Below, one piece after another: positions 33,801 to 46,014 of a stretch of 64,000 nucleotides of DNA; the first letter of the stretch is position 1; each line of letters opens with the position of its first letter. A program made the translations under genes and the position numbers. Under the pieces are notes generated by a model. It saw only the letters and a program-made list of their open reading frames with translations, had not been told where the DNA came from and did not search any database. The stretch is from Trichoplax adhaerens (lineage: Eukaryota; Placozoa; Uniplacotomia; Trichoplacea; Trichoplacidae), in assembly GCF_000150275.1 (NCBI RefSeq), contig NW_002060948.1, positions 3,052,512-3,116,511 of the forward strand. Reading direction: 5' to 3'.

Positions 33801-35923
33801 ATGGGATATGATCATCTAACACAGACTTTTTAAGAAGAATTTCAATTTGCTCGCGTATGAGTAGATTACTACAGTGGTACAGGGACTACGAAAAGGAAAG
33901 ACTTATTTAGCATGTACAGTAGTCTTTAAAACCAGCCAATTATACTCATATTTGAGTTGTGTCAGAGTTAAAATATCACACTTTGAAAATCCAACGGTAA
34001 AAAAAACATCGTAGCCATTAGCAGTCGAGATAATCCATGGGAAGGATTACTAAGCTTGGCGATCACTCCAATGTTGAAAATTTCAAACATCAATCGTACA
34101 ACACATTGCATCGACTAAATTCATCCTTAATATGGAGTGATACACATTGACAAGGCTGACATTACTGATATTAATTTGTAGTTCTATCGACAACAGTAGA
34201 CAAATATCCAAGTTAAATCACAAAGTGTCAAAAAAAACGACTTTATCAAAATGCGATGAAGATTAGGTTATGGCAGAGAAAGAGGGAGGGTTGCTCATAC
34301 GCTTTGATAATTATAATTAATATATAATCAAGATGAAGCTGTAAACTGCTTAAATATCAAAGACAATGCATTGAATTTTGGGGCAAAAACAAGGGAAAAA
34401 GAATGATTGATACTTTGGCTATTTTACAAGGCTATCCAAAGTATAATTTTTGAATGAGTTCCTCATAATAAGGCGACGAAGAATAATTCAATTCGTTATA
34501 CTCTTACGTTGCCTGGTAGCTATTCTACCATTTCAACGGAATAGGATGAGATTGTATAGTCGATACCACTTTATGATTTGCCAATTTTAAGTAAGCTAAA
34601 CTACTACTCATCAAATAGTATGTTGCTCACATTAAATGTACTGAACATTATCATCAATTGTCATGTCACAAAGTAAATTATTAACTAGTGTACTACTCAA
34701 GTGCTCATACTCGACGATGGTTGCAAATAGCTAATAAGTAAATTGTCAGAATAAAACTTGAAAAAATAATTAATGTCATTAAAATAAACTCATGTATAAT
34801 CATTTTTACTACAATCATCGAATCTTAATCGATGGTATGATGTGATTCAATTTTACAACAGATATTATTATAATTATTCCATGGTAATCGAAAATGATAC
34901 TGGCGTTCGCTACGTGTAGTCATGGTCGTGATTACTCGACTGGAGTAAAATGTGGCAAGATCGCTTCGACACCCATTTTAGACGATTCAAGCTGTTGTTG
35001 CTAAAGAATTAACTCTCACAAAGTTTACGATCAAACTTTACGCTAGCTAGATGTAAAAATCAAATAAACTAAGTTGGGTCAACAAATAGATATTGTTAGA
35101 CTTAGCGAAACGATAACTTTTGGGGTGTGATATTGGTGGTCAACTGAAAAAGTGTTCTGCACGATTGAGCCTGTCACTCATTTAGGTTATTCAATCGCGT
35201 TGATTCAAAATAATAATACTGTATCCCAGTCTATTTCAATATACTGCATCGATGCTTGCTATAAAGATGAAGACAATCTTGTTAGCTATTTCTAACGCTA
35301 TAAAATTGTTCTTTTCAGTAGATAAAAATATTATCTTACTACTGAACATGAACAAAACAGTACAATTTTAATGCGGCTCAAGTCAGCCTACTTAGACTGG
35401 AGTGGTATTGATGTCGTCAACTTTTACCGCTTGACTTGGCTATCCAATAATTATGACTACCGACCTTCATTAAAGCACCCTTGTATATTACAAGATCCAT
35501 ATTGTTCGACACTCTAATGTATAGCTCAAGAATATGCTATGCTTGATCTAAATGGTGCCTAATCATTAAAAAAGTTTCTCCTCCATCAAGTCAATTCATT
35601 ATGAATGGTTGTAGAAATTGAGTCCCCCAAAAATATTGTACTCAATCTATTGATAACGTCGACTAAGCATAATTAGTACAGTACATTGAATCAATTTATT
35701 CATTCTATTTTTTTTTTTGGATGTATCTTCTCTGCCTATACATATCATCATCCACTTACCCAAATTCTTCATCTTTGACTTCGAAATAATATCGACAATT
35801 TTTCTTATTAAGACCAGATTTAATATCGGCCAGTGTAACTTTACTCGATTCAATTGATAATTCCACCAAGTACGGTGTTTTCTCACCGTCGATATGATAT
35901 AAAACTTTAGTCCCATCGGCCAT
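24872..35923 (-). CDS. Dvl: Dishevelled (DIX-PDZ-DEP), Wnt and planar polarity signal transducer
   Basis: A cytoplasmic scaffold that relays Frizzled signals to the beta-catenin and polarity branches. Eighteen exons (minus): 35923-35760, 30579-30507, 29722-29529, 29135-29095, 28821-28774, 28407-28284, 27877-27784, 27610-27541, 27422-27335, 27241-27190, 27117-27041, 26948-26881, 26761-26702, 26604-26494, 26398-26255, 26168-26080, 25979-25901, 25818-24872. All joins keep frame, giving 840 aa. DIX domain is residues 1-79 ([20 protein letters not shown]), PDZ about 263-350 ([38 protein letters not shown]), DEP about 440-520 ([50 protein letters not shown]). The last exon encodes about 315 residues, rich in Ser, Asn, Gly and Lys, and ends without the FVDIM-type tail of vertebrate Dvl. 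The ATG at 35923 matches the family start; the frame stays open 45 codons upstream to another ATG at 36058, presumably leader. Confidence 0.97.
31617..31873. repeat. Paired G-run and C-run in the Dishevelled intron
   Basis: A run of about ten G near 31617-31627 and a run of about eleven C near 31862-31873, both next to T-rich sequence, form a potential long-range inverted pair. Each run alone is a homopolymer tract prone to length error. Confidence 0.7.
32169..32377. repeat. Three-copy tandem repeat, unit 69-70 bp
   Basis: ACGCGATGATG starts at 32171, 32241 and 32310, each followed by ATTCAAAATAAT, AATTTTTAATTTT, a GGGGGAGAATTGTG segment and TTTTAATCCCC. Copies two and three are nearly identical and copy one is slightly diverged, so expansion was recent. 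The 108-codon minus frame at 32153-32479 reads through the copies and shows the same peptide three times; as it lies inside an intron I treat it as a repeat by-product. Confidence 0.95.
33173..33505. repeat. Diverged direct duplication, about 145 bp
   Basis: A block starting near 33173 (GGCCAATCCATCCAAAAT, GCTATATAGCTCTTGGTGAT, GATTGGATATATAGT, CGCTTTCCAATCGA) recurs in order from about 33358. TACAGTACAGTAC steps separate parts of copy one. It lies in intron 1 of Dishevelled. Confidence 0.85.
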
Positions 35924-38900
35924 CTTCGCCAACGGTTGTAGATCGACACAGTTGCGAAGTTGGTAATGCTTTTTCTTAATTTGCTCGGATCGACCTATTT
36001 TTATTGATTCGTAATGGTTATTTCCAGTTTCTTCTACGATCAATTTAGCCAGGTGCAAGAAAGTTGCCCTTTGTGTACGATGATGGAGAGATAATCTTAT
36101 CTGCAGAATCTTTTTTCTTCCCCCCTAATGCTCGAGTGTAATTTGTTCGTCAATCAACCAGCGTGTATGACTAATCGCCTTTTCGAACTTGTTTATTGTA
36201 CTCGACAAGACATAGATCATAAGTTTCTACCATCCACTTAGACTGGATTCCTCATCATAGTCAGTCTAGTGTATATCCAGATCTATTATTGTCTATCGTA
36301 TTATTGTCATTGTGGCCTATTTTTATGCTAAATACCCCATCTAGACCGTTACCATCATCATTCAACTCGATATCTGTATATGACAATTGCTAACGGTAGC
36401 CACACGCCAATCACAATCATCACGTGCCTTGGAAAACAAATAAAACGGCGACATTATTTGGCGACATCAAAGACAATAATATTGTTTAAGTTAACGACTG
36501 GCTGGAACTAATAGTATTATTACAGTAATATGGGGTAGTGGGTGAGACAATAATAAGAATACAATCACTTGGATTTTAAAGATGATGATGTATTTGTCCT
36601 GATGAGTATATTTAATACTTTCCACCTTGCTATTATTCTTACTAACTGATTACCAGCCAACTACTGGGCTTATTGTTCATCACATTAATCAAATCAAATT
36701 CATATTTGACTGATTATAGTAAGCGATCATTTAACTCGTCGCCTTTTTCGAACTATTCCATAAATCAAAATGAATTCGTAATTAGTTGGAAAATATGGTA
36801 GAAACAGTGAGGTGCATTGTTGGAGGACTGTACGTAGTTTATTCTTTCTTGATTCTCTCTTACTTGTATAGAGACTGTAGAATATTTACTTAGGTCGATG
36901 GATGAGTGTGTGTAAGAGAGAGAGAGAGATCATGATGATATATTGACGTGATACACTGTTATGAAGATCGATTATACCAGCATTCGCTACAGTTGGCGAT
37001 CATCCAGTCAACAAATAGAAAACTACATATTTCAATCGCTACTCCTCGACCATCATTATTATTATCATTTATAATCATGTAGTACTTTACTGTTGCAGTC
37101 ATCTTCGGCAACCATTGCATAACATGATTTGAATTTGGAAGTTTTAGCATAATACAGCGAATCAAAAGAAGGTTATCCATTATAAAGATTATTTCAGATC
37201 ATTCGCTGTTGTACCATGATTTTGCATCTCGGTGCTAATATTGCGATAATCAGTTCCAATCATTTTGGCCGTGTAGATAAGACACTAAAGACAATATCAC
37301 TATATACTATCTATTCTCTTGCGCTAAACAGTATATTAAATACATTACTCGTTTTTCTATCAATCATTTCCATTAAGTAAGTAAACATAATCACTAGATG
37401 TTCAAGTTAGTGTCACGTCCAATAAAAGTAAAGGATTCCTTTTTTTTTGATTCAACTCCATCAAGTTACTGTACAGTATGTTTTAAATTACATGATGAAA
37501 GATCAACCTGACTCATTGAGATGTAACTAATAAGTTCAATGACAAAAGACAATCCATTCGCTAAACATTTTACTATATATATAGCGATATCGTCAATCAA
37601 TATATTCATAGAATTAGCAAAATCTTCATCAATTGACAACTGTTTTTTTATTATCTTCCTTTACTTTTGAAATCTCCTAGACTTATACAGCAAATCATTA
37701 TCAATAGAACAGACATCATGGATGTATTGTCTGTCATATTCTAAGCTATAATAACGATTGTATTTTTAACGATAATATGAAGTGACAATAAAGGCTGCTA
37801 GTGTATACAGAAGCCGGTCCATTAATTCCGACGATAAAGAATGCAGGAAGTACAGCCATTAATTCCCCATACGGTATATGATTACCTCTACCATCATTTA
37901 AAATTGTATTGACCCTCAATCAATGAAGTCAACTCTCACCCGTAACAAATATTTCGAAAATGCTACCGTAATTGAAAGTATTCAAAGCAACATAAACATG
38001 TACAGTATGCTAACGTATTGCAAATAACCTACATTAGTACATAATCAATCATTTTTCTACATCAAGTCAAAACTATATCCCAATTCAATATTTTAATGTA
38101 TTTCAAATAGTTCATAAAGGAGTTAAAGTTGATGAAAGGCGTGGTGTAGCCAAAGGTGTGGCAGAATCACGATCGTTAGTTAGACTAGAGAATAATGCTA
38201 GACTAAACATTATTAATAAAGAGGTATTGTTGTTTGTCTTGCAATAGTAAAATGACATAATTTTAATCGATAACTGTAGGATTAAATTAAACTTATTCAC
38301 CCTGTCTAGGCTAAATCACGGGTTGACCAATTGATTATTGGCATCCTCCTAATCATTAATTTAGTAGTCACCATTTGATAAAACGTGCGAAAACAAGCTA
38401 TCTAATACTTGCATGTGCGATAAATTAGAGCTAGATATGATTACACATTTAACTATCGCTACCTATCGGAAAGTGTAAACACCGACAACAAAGGAACAAT
38501 AAGATAGACGGATGCTAAAGACGTAGCATGATATTATAGCCAGTTATTAACGTTTGAATTCTATTTTCAACTCTATAGTATCCATGATTATCAAGAATAA
38601 AATCAATCTTGTTGAATCCATGATATCCTTTTTTACTTGAATAAAATTGCAACATTTTGACATACGCGTAGATTAAAATAAATCTTGGTAAAATTGACAT
38701 CAATATCCCGGATTATAATTCAACAAATCTATCAACAACAAGACAATCAACTCAATAAATCAACGATGGTGAAGGGAAAACTTTTCCTTATTAATTATTG
38801 AATTCGTTAAAGATAATGTTCACTTCGTAACCTACTAATAGACTTATAATAAAGAATAACCTACTAAATCGTATTTTCACATTGATAAGGTTTAGGAAAT

Positions 38901-41072
38901 TGTTGTCAGGCGTCTGAACGAATAATCTCATTTTGTAACCTTTCTCTCTTTCTCTCTTTCTCTCTTTATTACAAAAACGAACAACTATTAGCAATTTATT
39001 TTAATCTTTAAAGAAAGAAAGTCCCTTTTATATCATTATAAAGAAAGAAATGATGAACTGTAGTTGCTGACTTGAGAGTTAACATTTAAGGATATCACCA
39101 TTATTTATGCTCTGTATTTCGTATGCAGAATAGAGATGTTACAATAGTGGTTTTATTGTGGAGTAACTTTCCGATATAGCTATACCTTTAAATCTTAGCA
39201 TGACATAATATTTTAAGGAAATATGTTTATGATACCAGTGAGTCAAACCGGATGATGACAATCAATGAATCTAATTAAAGATTTATGGAATATTGGCAAG
39301 TCATTAGTTATAGCCAAATCAGCCACCGGGATATTTACATTTAATTTAACTTATTGTGATGAATTTTTTACTGCTACACTTGTCACTTGATCATGAAAAT
39401 ATCAATTCATCTCTACAATCAATATGATGCAAAATGATTAAATTTCCTTTTGTTACAGCTTGGTAGTTATTTATACAATCATGAATGATGCTTCGCTTGT
39501 GGCAAGGGCTATTAAAACTAATAATACTCAACCATATGACCTTAACGAAATGTAGTTGTCCTTTCCAACTTTCAAGTGCTCGAACATAACCAGGGCAGCA
39601 TCTGTTACATTAGCCATGCTACTGCGATCCATTATTGTTATGCGGTATGATGATTTATCACCTTATTCAATTTACAATTAAAACTAACAGCATAGTACTG
39701 AAAATTACAGTATTCATGTACCTCGGTAGAGCCAAATCCTACTTTTACTCTGGATGAAAGGTTATAAACTAAATCTTTTATAAAATATCAATAAAATAAA
39801 TACAACTCCCTATGACACGACAGTTAATAATTATGCTCTACGATATCAATTAAAGCGAATGATGTAACTCTTAACCAACCCAAACATTGCATGTTATGTT
39901 TTATTCTGGTTATTCCAATTAAAATAAGCAATATCATGCCGCCTCCTTCGCAAACATGAATACGAAATAATTGCCCATTAACTGGTATTGAATTGTAATT
40001 TTCCAGTTTTTATTTCACGCATGGATTAATTGCAGATCAATGTAAATCCAGGATAATCATTTCACACCCATCCATCAATAGAAAATAATACTGGTAGACA
40101 GTATCAATAAACGATGACTCATACTGTTCTATCATGGCGCGATTGTCTAAATTATCTCTTTAGACTCTTTATAACTACAATTTTTCTTTACAATATAAAC
40201 GTGAGATATAGAAAACTAAATTCACTTTATTTTTGTTACGCTTACTATTTGACAAATTACGAATTATACAAATGGTTCATTATCGTAGGTATGTACGTAC
40301 ATACTAAAATACTGTACTTTGCTATATAATTAATCAATAACAAAGAAGTGACGTGTGTAACAAATTTATATCTTATATCTATTTGCAATATCAGATAAGA
40401 ACATCAAAAAAGATGATATACTTAATTAATAGCGATTTTTTATCAATTCGGTAAATTCTTAAGAACACATTTTGTCGCACAAAAATGAATTTAAATCTAA
40501 CAAGAAATCTTAACGTAACGGGAAGCGTATCCTAACGAGTTTAAAAATGACTCTGACGATAAGTTTTAGCGTGCGATACGCTACTAAATATTTTCGTTAA
40601 AGTCTACACTTTCTTTTCTAGACATGATACAACAGACGATTGTAGAATAATAATACTGTACATCTACAGCATTAAATCGGGTATGTCAGTACCTGTAAAA
40701 TCTTACATAATTGCGCATGTTTGATTTTAATGCAGCTTTGATCAGAAAAAATTATAATGTTAATCTTAATAGACTTCAATGATGCTTTTACGGACTATTC
40801 CATAAGTATACACATGTTTTTTACACGCTATTTTCTTACAAAAAAATACATTATTAGCACGAAATTTAAACATCACGTTGTTTCAATTAGCATTGTACAG
40901 AAGATAGTTTCCAGAATTCAAATTTAGTAACCTACTATAACATATGAAGCCTTATGCTTTGCCAATTGATTAAAACTTACTGATGTATTAGCATGCAAAC
41001 TAGATACGAAATAATATGCAAGTTTCAATTCTTGGATGATAATCAATCATGTTGTTATGGCTCCGTTCGTAT
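35924..41072. other. Intergenic region between Dishevelled and SLC35F6-like gene
   Basis: About 5.1 kb upstream of Dishevelled and downstream of the SLC35F6-like gene. No gene recognised. Simple sequence includes GAGA at about 36918-36929 and CTCTTT at about 38943-38968. Several minus-strand stretches with plausible splice borders (for example 37639-37508, 44 codons, acceptor AACAG, donor GTTGAT) could be exons of an unrecognised gene, but openings of this length are expected by chance in such AT-rich DNA. Confidence 0.4.
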
Positions 41073-44000
41073 TTAAGAATTAATTAATCGAGTACGTTCA
41101 TCTGCAACGGATTCATAATCAGGTGGTGACAGTAACTTTTCAGTATCTCTTAGGGGTGTGGCTTCTGGAAGATCAAAAATTCTCAAAAGCAGTCCCCTCT
41201 TTCTGAAGAATGGCCCAACCAGCAAATCATTATATACACATGTTCCGATAATCAGCATTACAAAACCGATTATCTGCAAGTACTGAAACTTCTCCCACAT
41301 TGCAATCAATCCTACAGCCCAAATGATCATTGTTCGTAGACTATCTAGTACCATACGCGTTGTTGCATTCATTTCCTTGGTAACACTAATACCAGAGAAA
41401 TTAAAGAAAGCAATACTGATAATGTTGCCAATCATTGCGATTACAATGATTTTAGAATTGCCCATTTGGCAGAAAGCATCGAGTGCATCTTCCAAACGAA
41501 ATTGGGGAGAATGACTAAACATTTCGTTAGCGTGAATGAAATAGAATGGAATTAATAAGATGCCTAAAATAAAAAATCCAAAAAATCCTTCCCATCCAAC
41601 AGCTTGCAAAGGCGGAACATTATAACGCAATACAAATCGTTCTTCGTAGCACATTTGAATGGCAACAATAATTTGGGCCATAATGATGATCATATCACCT
41701 AATAGATAAAATATTCGAATATTAATTATTATAGGGACCGTTACATAATAGATATCATCCCTGCAGGTTCTCAACTACTAAAATTCATTTCAAAAATTTC
41801 ACATTTTGTAACCGAAGTCAAAGATTATTAGAAAAGGAACTTTTTCTAGCAGTCTTTGCTTAAACGAATACTAGCACATTCAATTAGATAATTTAAGTGC
41901 TCGTAAATAAAGCACACAAATAGTAAAAATATCATCAAAAACAAATAATAATTAGCACATTATTACATACAATACACATATTTGCTGTATTACAGTCGAC
42001 TTATTTTGATTCAATACCTGACTTTCAAACGATTAGCACTTTGAAAGGTTTACACAATAATTATTTTCTCTAATTCCATCAAACTAGTTGTATTGATATA
42101 CTGAATCTATTCGTGATCTCATCCAAATATGCTACTATTTTTCAACTGCTCGACGGTTTTTACATACCATTCTAGTGTTAATAAATACCTTATTAAATAT
42201 CATAAGTTATAAGATCATTTACAAACAAATGCTATCAAACTAGACATAATACATACCGGAAAGTGGATAAGGCGCACTATGTTTAGTAGTGTCTTTATTG
42301 AATAAAATATCTGATAGACCAACAACTGCTAAGCCAATGATAATAGTAAACATTCCCAACCACTGGAATGGGCGAAGAACACGGTGCAAGAAACCAACCG
42401 ATAATAATCCAGTAAATATAATAACACTACCACGTAGCATCTAAAGTACGAGAAAAAATATTTACTATGTAAGTATATCATGCAACGTTGCGAGTATACA
42501 AATCGAATATTGGTATACTTATATTTCACGGGCACATTAAAAGCCAGATAATTATAATATATTCTGTAAAACGTGTGCAGACAACACATGCATTCGAATA
42601 GTGAAAAGTGTTTATCAACCAGCTTGTCCAATTTACATATGAATAACTTGTTCATTTATAAACAATTTGTGTCATAAAAATATATTATAAATTTTCATTT
42701 TTAATTTATACACGATTAAACGATGATGAAGAAAGCTAGTCACAATCATTAGCGGCCGATATATCGATTCTATAGCTGATTAAAAACTTGATATCTAAGA
42801 ATTAAATACAAGGTACGTGCATTCTTACAATTAGTATTTATAAATTGTTTAAATATATAATTATATTAGCGATACGCCTGTACAAATTGTACGTAGCAAT
42901 GAACAATTCCTTAAGATATAACCGATTTATAGCGATCAATTATATTTAACACTATGCATGCTAATACTGTGACTGAAGACTAATATAGGCGTACAGTATT
43001 TTAGGATCTAATGTAATTTAGGATATTCAACAAACATGTATTAAGTATTAAGCTACTAAACTGATCTTATAGTATATCAAACTAGTCGATAATAGTATCG
43101 TAAGATACGATGATTAACCTGGTTATTAATTCACGAAATTCAGTTCATATATTCCAACTAATCGTCACAATTAAAACAAGTGGTTACATCTCTTAAGTTA
43201 TAGCGAATTTTCATGATAAAATTTGTACCTACTTAATATTTATTAAATAACTCCAAACAGTTTATTAAGAGTATTTAAAATCCTTGCTTGTCACCATAAC
43301 TATGCGCAAAAACGCGTAAAAATGTCTGCTGCACTAGACGTACACATACTCGTTTTATACTGTGTGTAATTATTATTACTATTCGTTCTACTCAAGTAGC
43401 TAAAACCAATTTATAGAATTTCGACAAAAGCAGTTTTAACTTTTTAAAATCATAGCCATAAGCATAACTTAGGGCTGTTACGTTCCATATCGTATGTATG
43501 AATTCGTGTTTGCAACAAAACTTTAACTAATTTCTTTAGTACAGTGATATCGACTCAATTCGTTTACTGTGATATGAAGTATTCATACAATGTAGTAAAT
43601 ATACTAACAAGTATTAAATTATACATCCAAATCGGAACACATAAATTATAGGATAAAAGTTAGCTAGCTCTAGTTCTATAAAGCGTTATTAGTTACCGAA
43701 CATTACCTGAAAGCTCGATGCATATGTCATATTCAACCCGATGTACATCAATGATGTTGCGGTCATATCGCAACAAGCAGCAGGCAAGAAAACAATTGGA
43801 TTGAATGTTTGGCTTCCGATATCAATAGCTTTATTGCGACGCTTGGCGACAAATACTGTCAATTTAAAAACCAACAGGCAAGAAAGTTCTCCAATAAACA
43901 TACAACAAGCCTATGAAATTACCAATTGCTTACATAAGAATTTTAATTTAATAAAATTTTAAAATAGTCTGTAGTCATTTTATTTTGGTAATCACAGATA

Positions 44001-45893
44001 GAACAAAATGTTGCTTCAACGCTATATTTGCACAGTTAATACTGAGTTCTTTTCAAGGCAATTGCAGAACAAGCCAACTTCTGCAAGGATAACCGGAATA
44101 AGTAGAGTCTGATTATATTAGCCATCAATGCATTAAAAGTGCATCTGTGAAATGCAGACATTATAAAAATTTGCATTTGTCAACGTTGCACAATTGCAAC
44201 ATGATATCAACGAAGTAAATACGCGTATCTATCCGAGTACAACATATTGCAAGTGAAAATATCAGTAAAAACCATTAAAATCAGTTATTTAATATTATCG
44301 AGATAAACTAATGATACATACTTGAGATTCTACTGAGCAATACGTATAGCCGCCATTGACTGTATGTAGCATGCACTCGTACACTCAGGCGTACAGTATA
44401 GATTTCTTACGAGTCCAGTTCAATATACAGTACAGTAAAAAAATTGGGGAATATCAGTTGCAAACCAGGGTGCGACTGTATTGCTATAACTAGCTGCATG
44501 TCCAGGCAGGCAGGAGGCAACTGCATTTTACGATATCTACCTTACGGATTCATACTGTACAATCTCGTACTACTTGTTCGCACAGATAGTATTCAATATG
44601 CCGATGTATTAATTAATATTGCAGTAGTTCGTACATACTGTATTATGTGAAATTAATATATCGATACGTACTTTGGATAAACCATATGCTCATATATTAT
44701 AATCAGTCGCTACAGACAGTTACTTTTATTATTATTATTATCATTTCTATATCGTAGAAAATGGTTTTGGAGAAAGTTAGTGATGTACGTATACTAGATT
44801 TCATATAAAAGGTACTACCTCAAAATCTTTCAAGTACAACTCTACCATAGGTTAGCATACATCTACGCTAAACAAATTCGTGCTAATTTTAGCCTTTCAA
44901 TTTGTAATGATCCACAGTGACAGTATCGTATCAGTAATGTACTCATCTACGCGTATAAATAAGGCCACAAAGTTGTTCTATCTCAATACTGTCCATCGAT
45001 TTACAGCATTACTGTACTGCACTATAGAGTCTGTATGCACATATGATGTCTATTATAACGGTAAGGCTAAATTATTCGTATTTGATGGAATTATTGATCA
45101 AATGGGATAAGAATAATTAATACATCGATAATTAAGATAAGCATTAATACACCATTCTAGTTCAAATTAAACACTTTTCATTTATGACCACTATACCTGA
45201 AAAAAGGGATGATCAAATGGATGAGATGGGTAATTATTACATCCCTTTGCACTTTGCCGATCAGCCCATCTAGTCATTTAAGCAGACAAATTGAGTTTCT
45301 GGTCAGATTACTTGGTTAAGATGAACAAATAAATACTGCGGTCATAACATAAGATAAACATCGTTCAAAAATGTTTACGAAGGACAAAATGACTAATGCA
45401 GCATGCCCTCAGCATTTAGGATATTATTAGGTCATCTGCAAGGAACTATTTGACCGCGTTGATACACTGTACAAGTACTTTGATTAATTGTAATGGTATT
45501 CAATTCAATAATAATAATAATAATATCAATAACTAATAGCTACCGTAGACGTTGACTCTACTGTCATAACTATTATTGAAATTGACTATCAATTCACTTC
45601 CGCTAATGAATATCTTTAGCGAATAAGATCGAATAGAAGTATCTATGCACTAAACATCGCAGCACTCAATAAGCCAATAGTAACAGAAACTATCCTTCCT
45701 TTCCTTTTCATTCTCCTATTTTATGCTGCAATAGACTTAGTGGATTGACATTAATTTACTGAATGTTGCTATTCCCAAATTCCGATAACACACAGAAGCA
45801 CTGGCGACATATGACTTACTTTGTTGATAAAGTGTTAATGGACCCAGTCACTAACATTAATCCAGCCAGAAACCACTGATATTTGGTAAACAT
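41073..45893 (-). CDS. SLC35F6: SLC35F6-like transporter (nucleotide-sugar transporter / DMT superfamily)
   Basis: Five exons (minus): 45893-45820, 45269-45197, 43910-43707, 42440-42257, 41698-41073. Phases fit and give 386 aa, close to the roughly 370 of vertebrate SLC35F6. The protein starts with a hydrophobic segment (MFTKYQWFLAGLMLVTGSIN) and continues with about ten membrane segments. Family signatures seen: FNPIVFLPAACCDMTATSLM, LRGSVIIFTGLLSVGFL, GDMIIIMAQIIVAIQMCYEE, LEDALDAFCQMGNS, FFNFSGISVTKEMNATTRMV and LRTMIIWAVGL. A short polar tail with SPPDYESV and an acidic/Arg-rich end is probably cytosolic. Vertebrate SLC35F6 is reported in lysosome/mitochondrion-related membranes and the transported substrate is not established, so the substrate here is unknown. 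Introns are 0.55 to 1.5 kb. Confidence 0.95.
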
Positions 45894-46014
45894 ATTTCTT
45901 TCCTACCACTGTTTGCTATCACTGTAATCCAATTTGGGTGTCGAGTCGACTCTTCAATGGTGGAAAGGAGGCAGAAAAATGAGTGAAATGATCAATTTAT
46001 TATCCGCCTTGACG
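45894..46014. promoter_or_regulatory. Upstream flank of the SLC35F6-like gene
   Basis: Short stretch between the start codon at 45893 and repeat cluster B. It should hold the 5' leader and possibly part of the promoter. No core promoter motif is evident. Confidence 0.3.

Larger units (their letters stand above)
30580..35759 (-). other. Large first intron of Dishevelled
   Basis: A 5.2-kb phase-2 intron with donor GTAAGT at 35759 and acceptor TTTCAG before 30579. It splits the DIX domain; all other introns of the gene are below 1 kb. It contains a G-run and a C-run, a 69-bp tandem repeat, a diverged duplication, a GC-richer patch at about 32600-33140 and several TACTG/TACAG motifs. Open frames inside it (31587-31928 plus, 32893-33141 minus) show no family features. 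Confidence 0.85.

Noticed and set aside
39530-39650. Minus-strand 43-codon stretch beginning near an ATG (peptide with MANVTDAALVMFEHLK)
   Set aside because: Looks protein-like but has no recognised family and no firm splice partners; kept only as part of the weak candidate gene.
41323-41514. 63-codon plus frame
   Set aside because: Antisense shadow of the last SLC35F6 exon.
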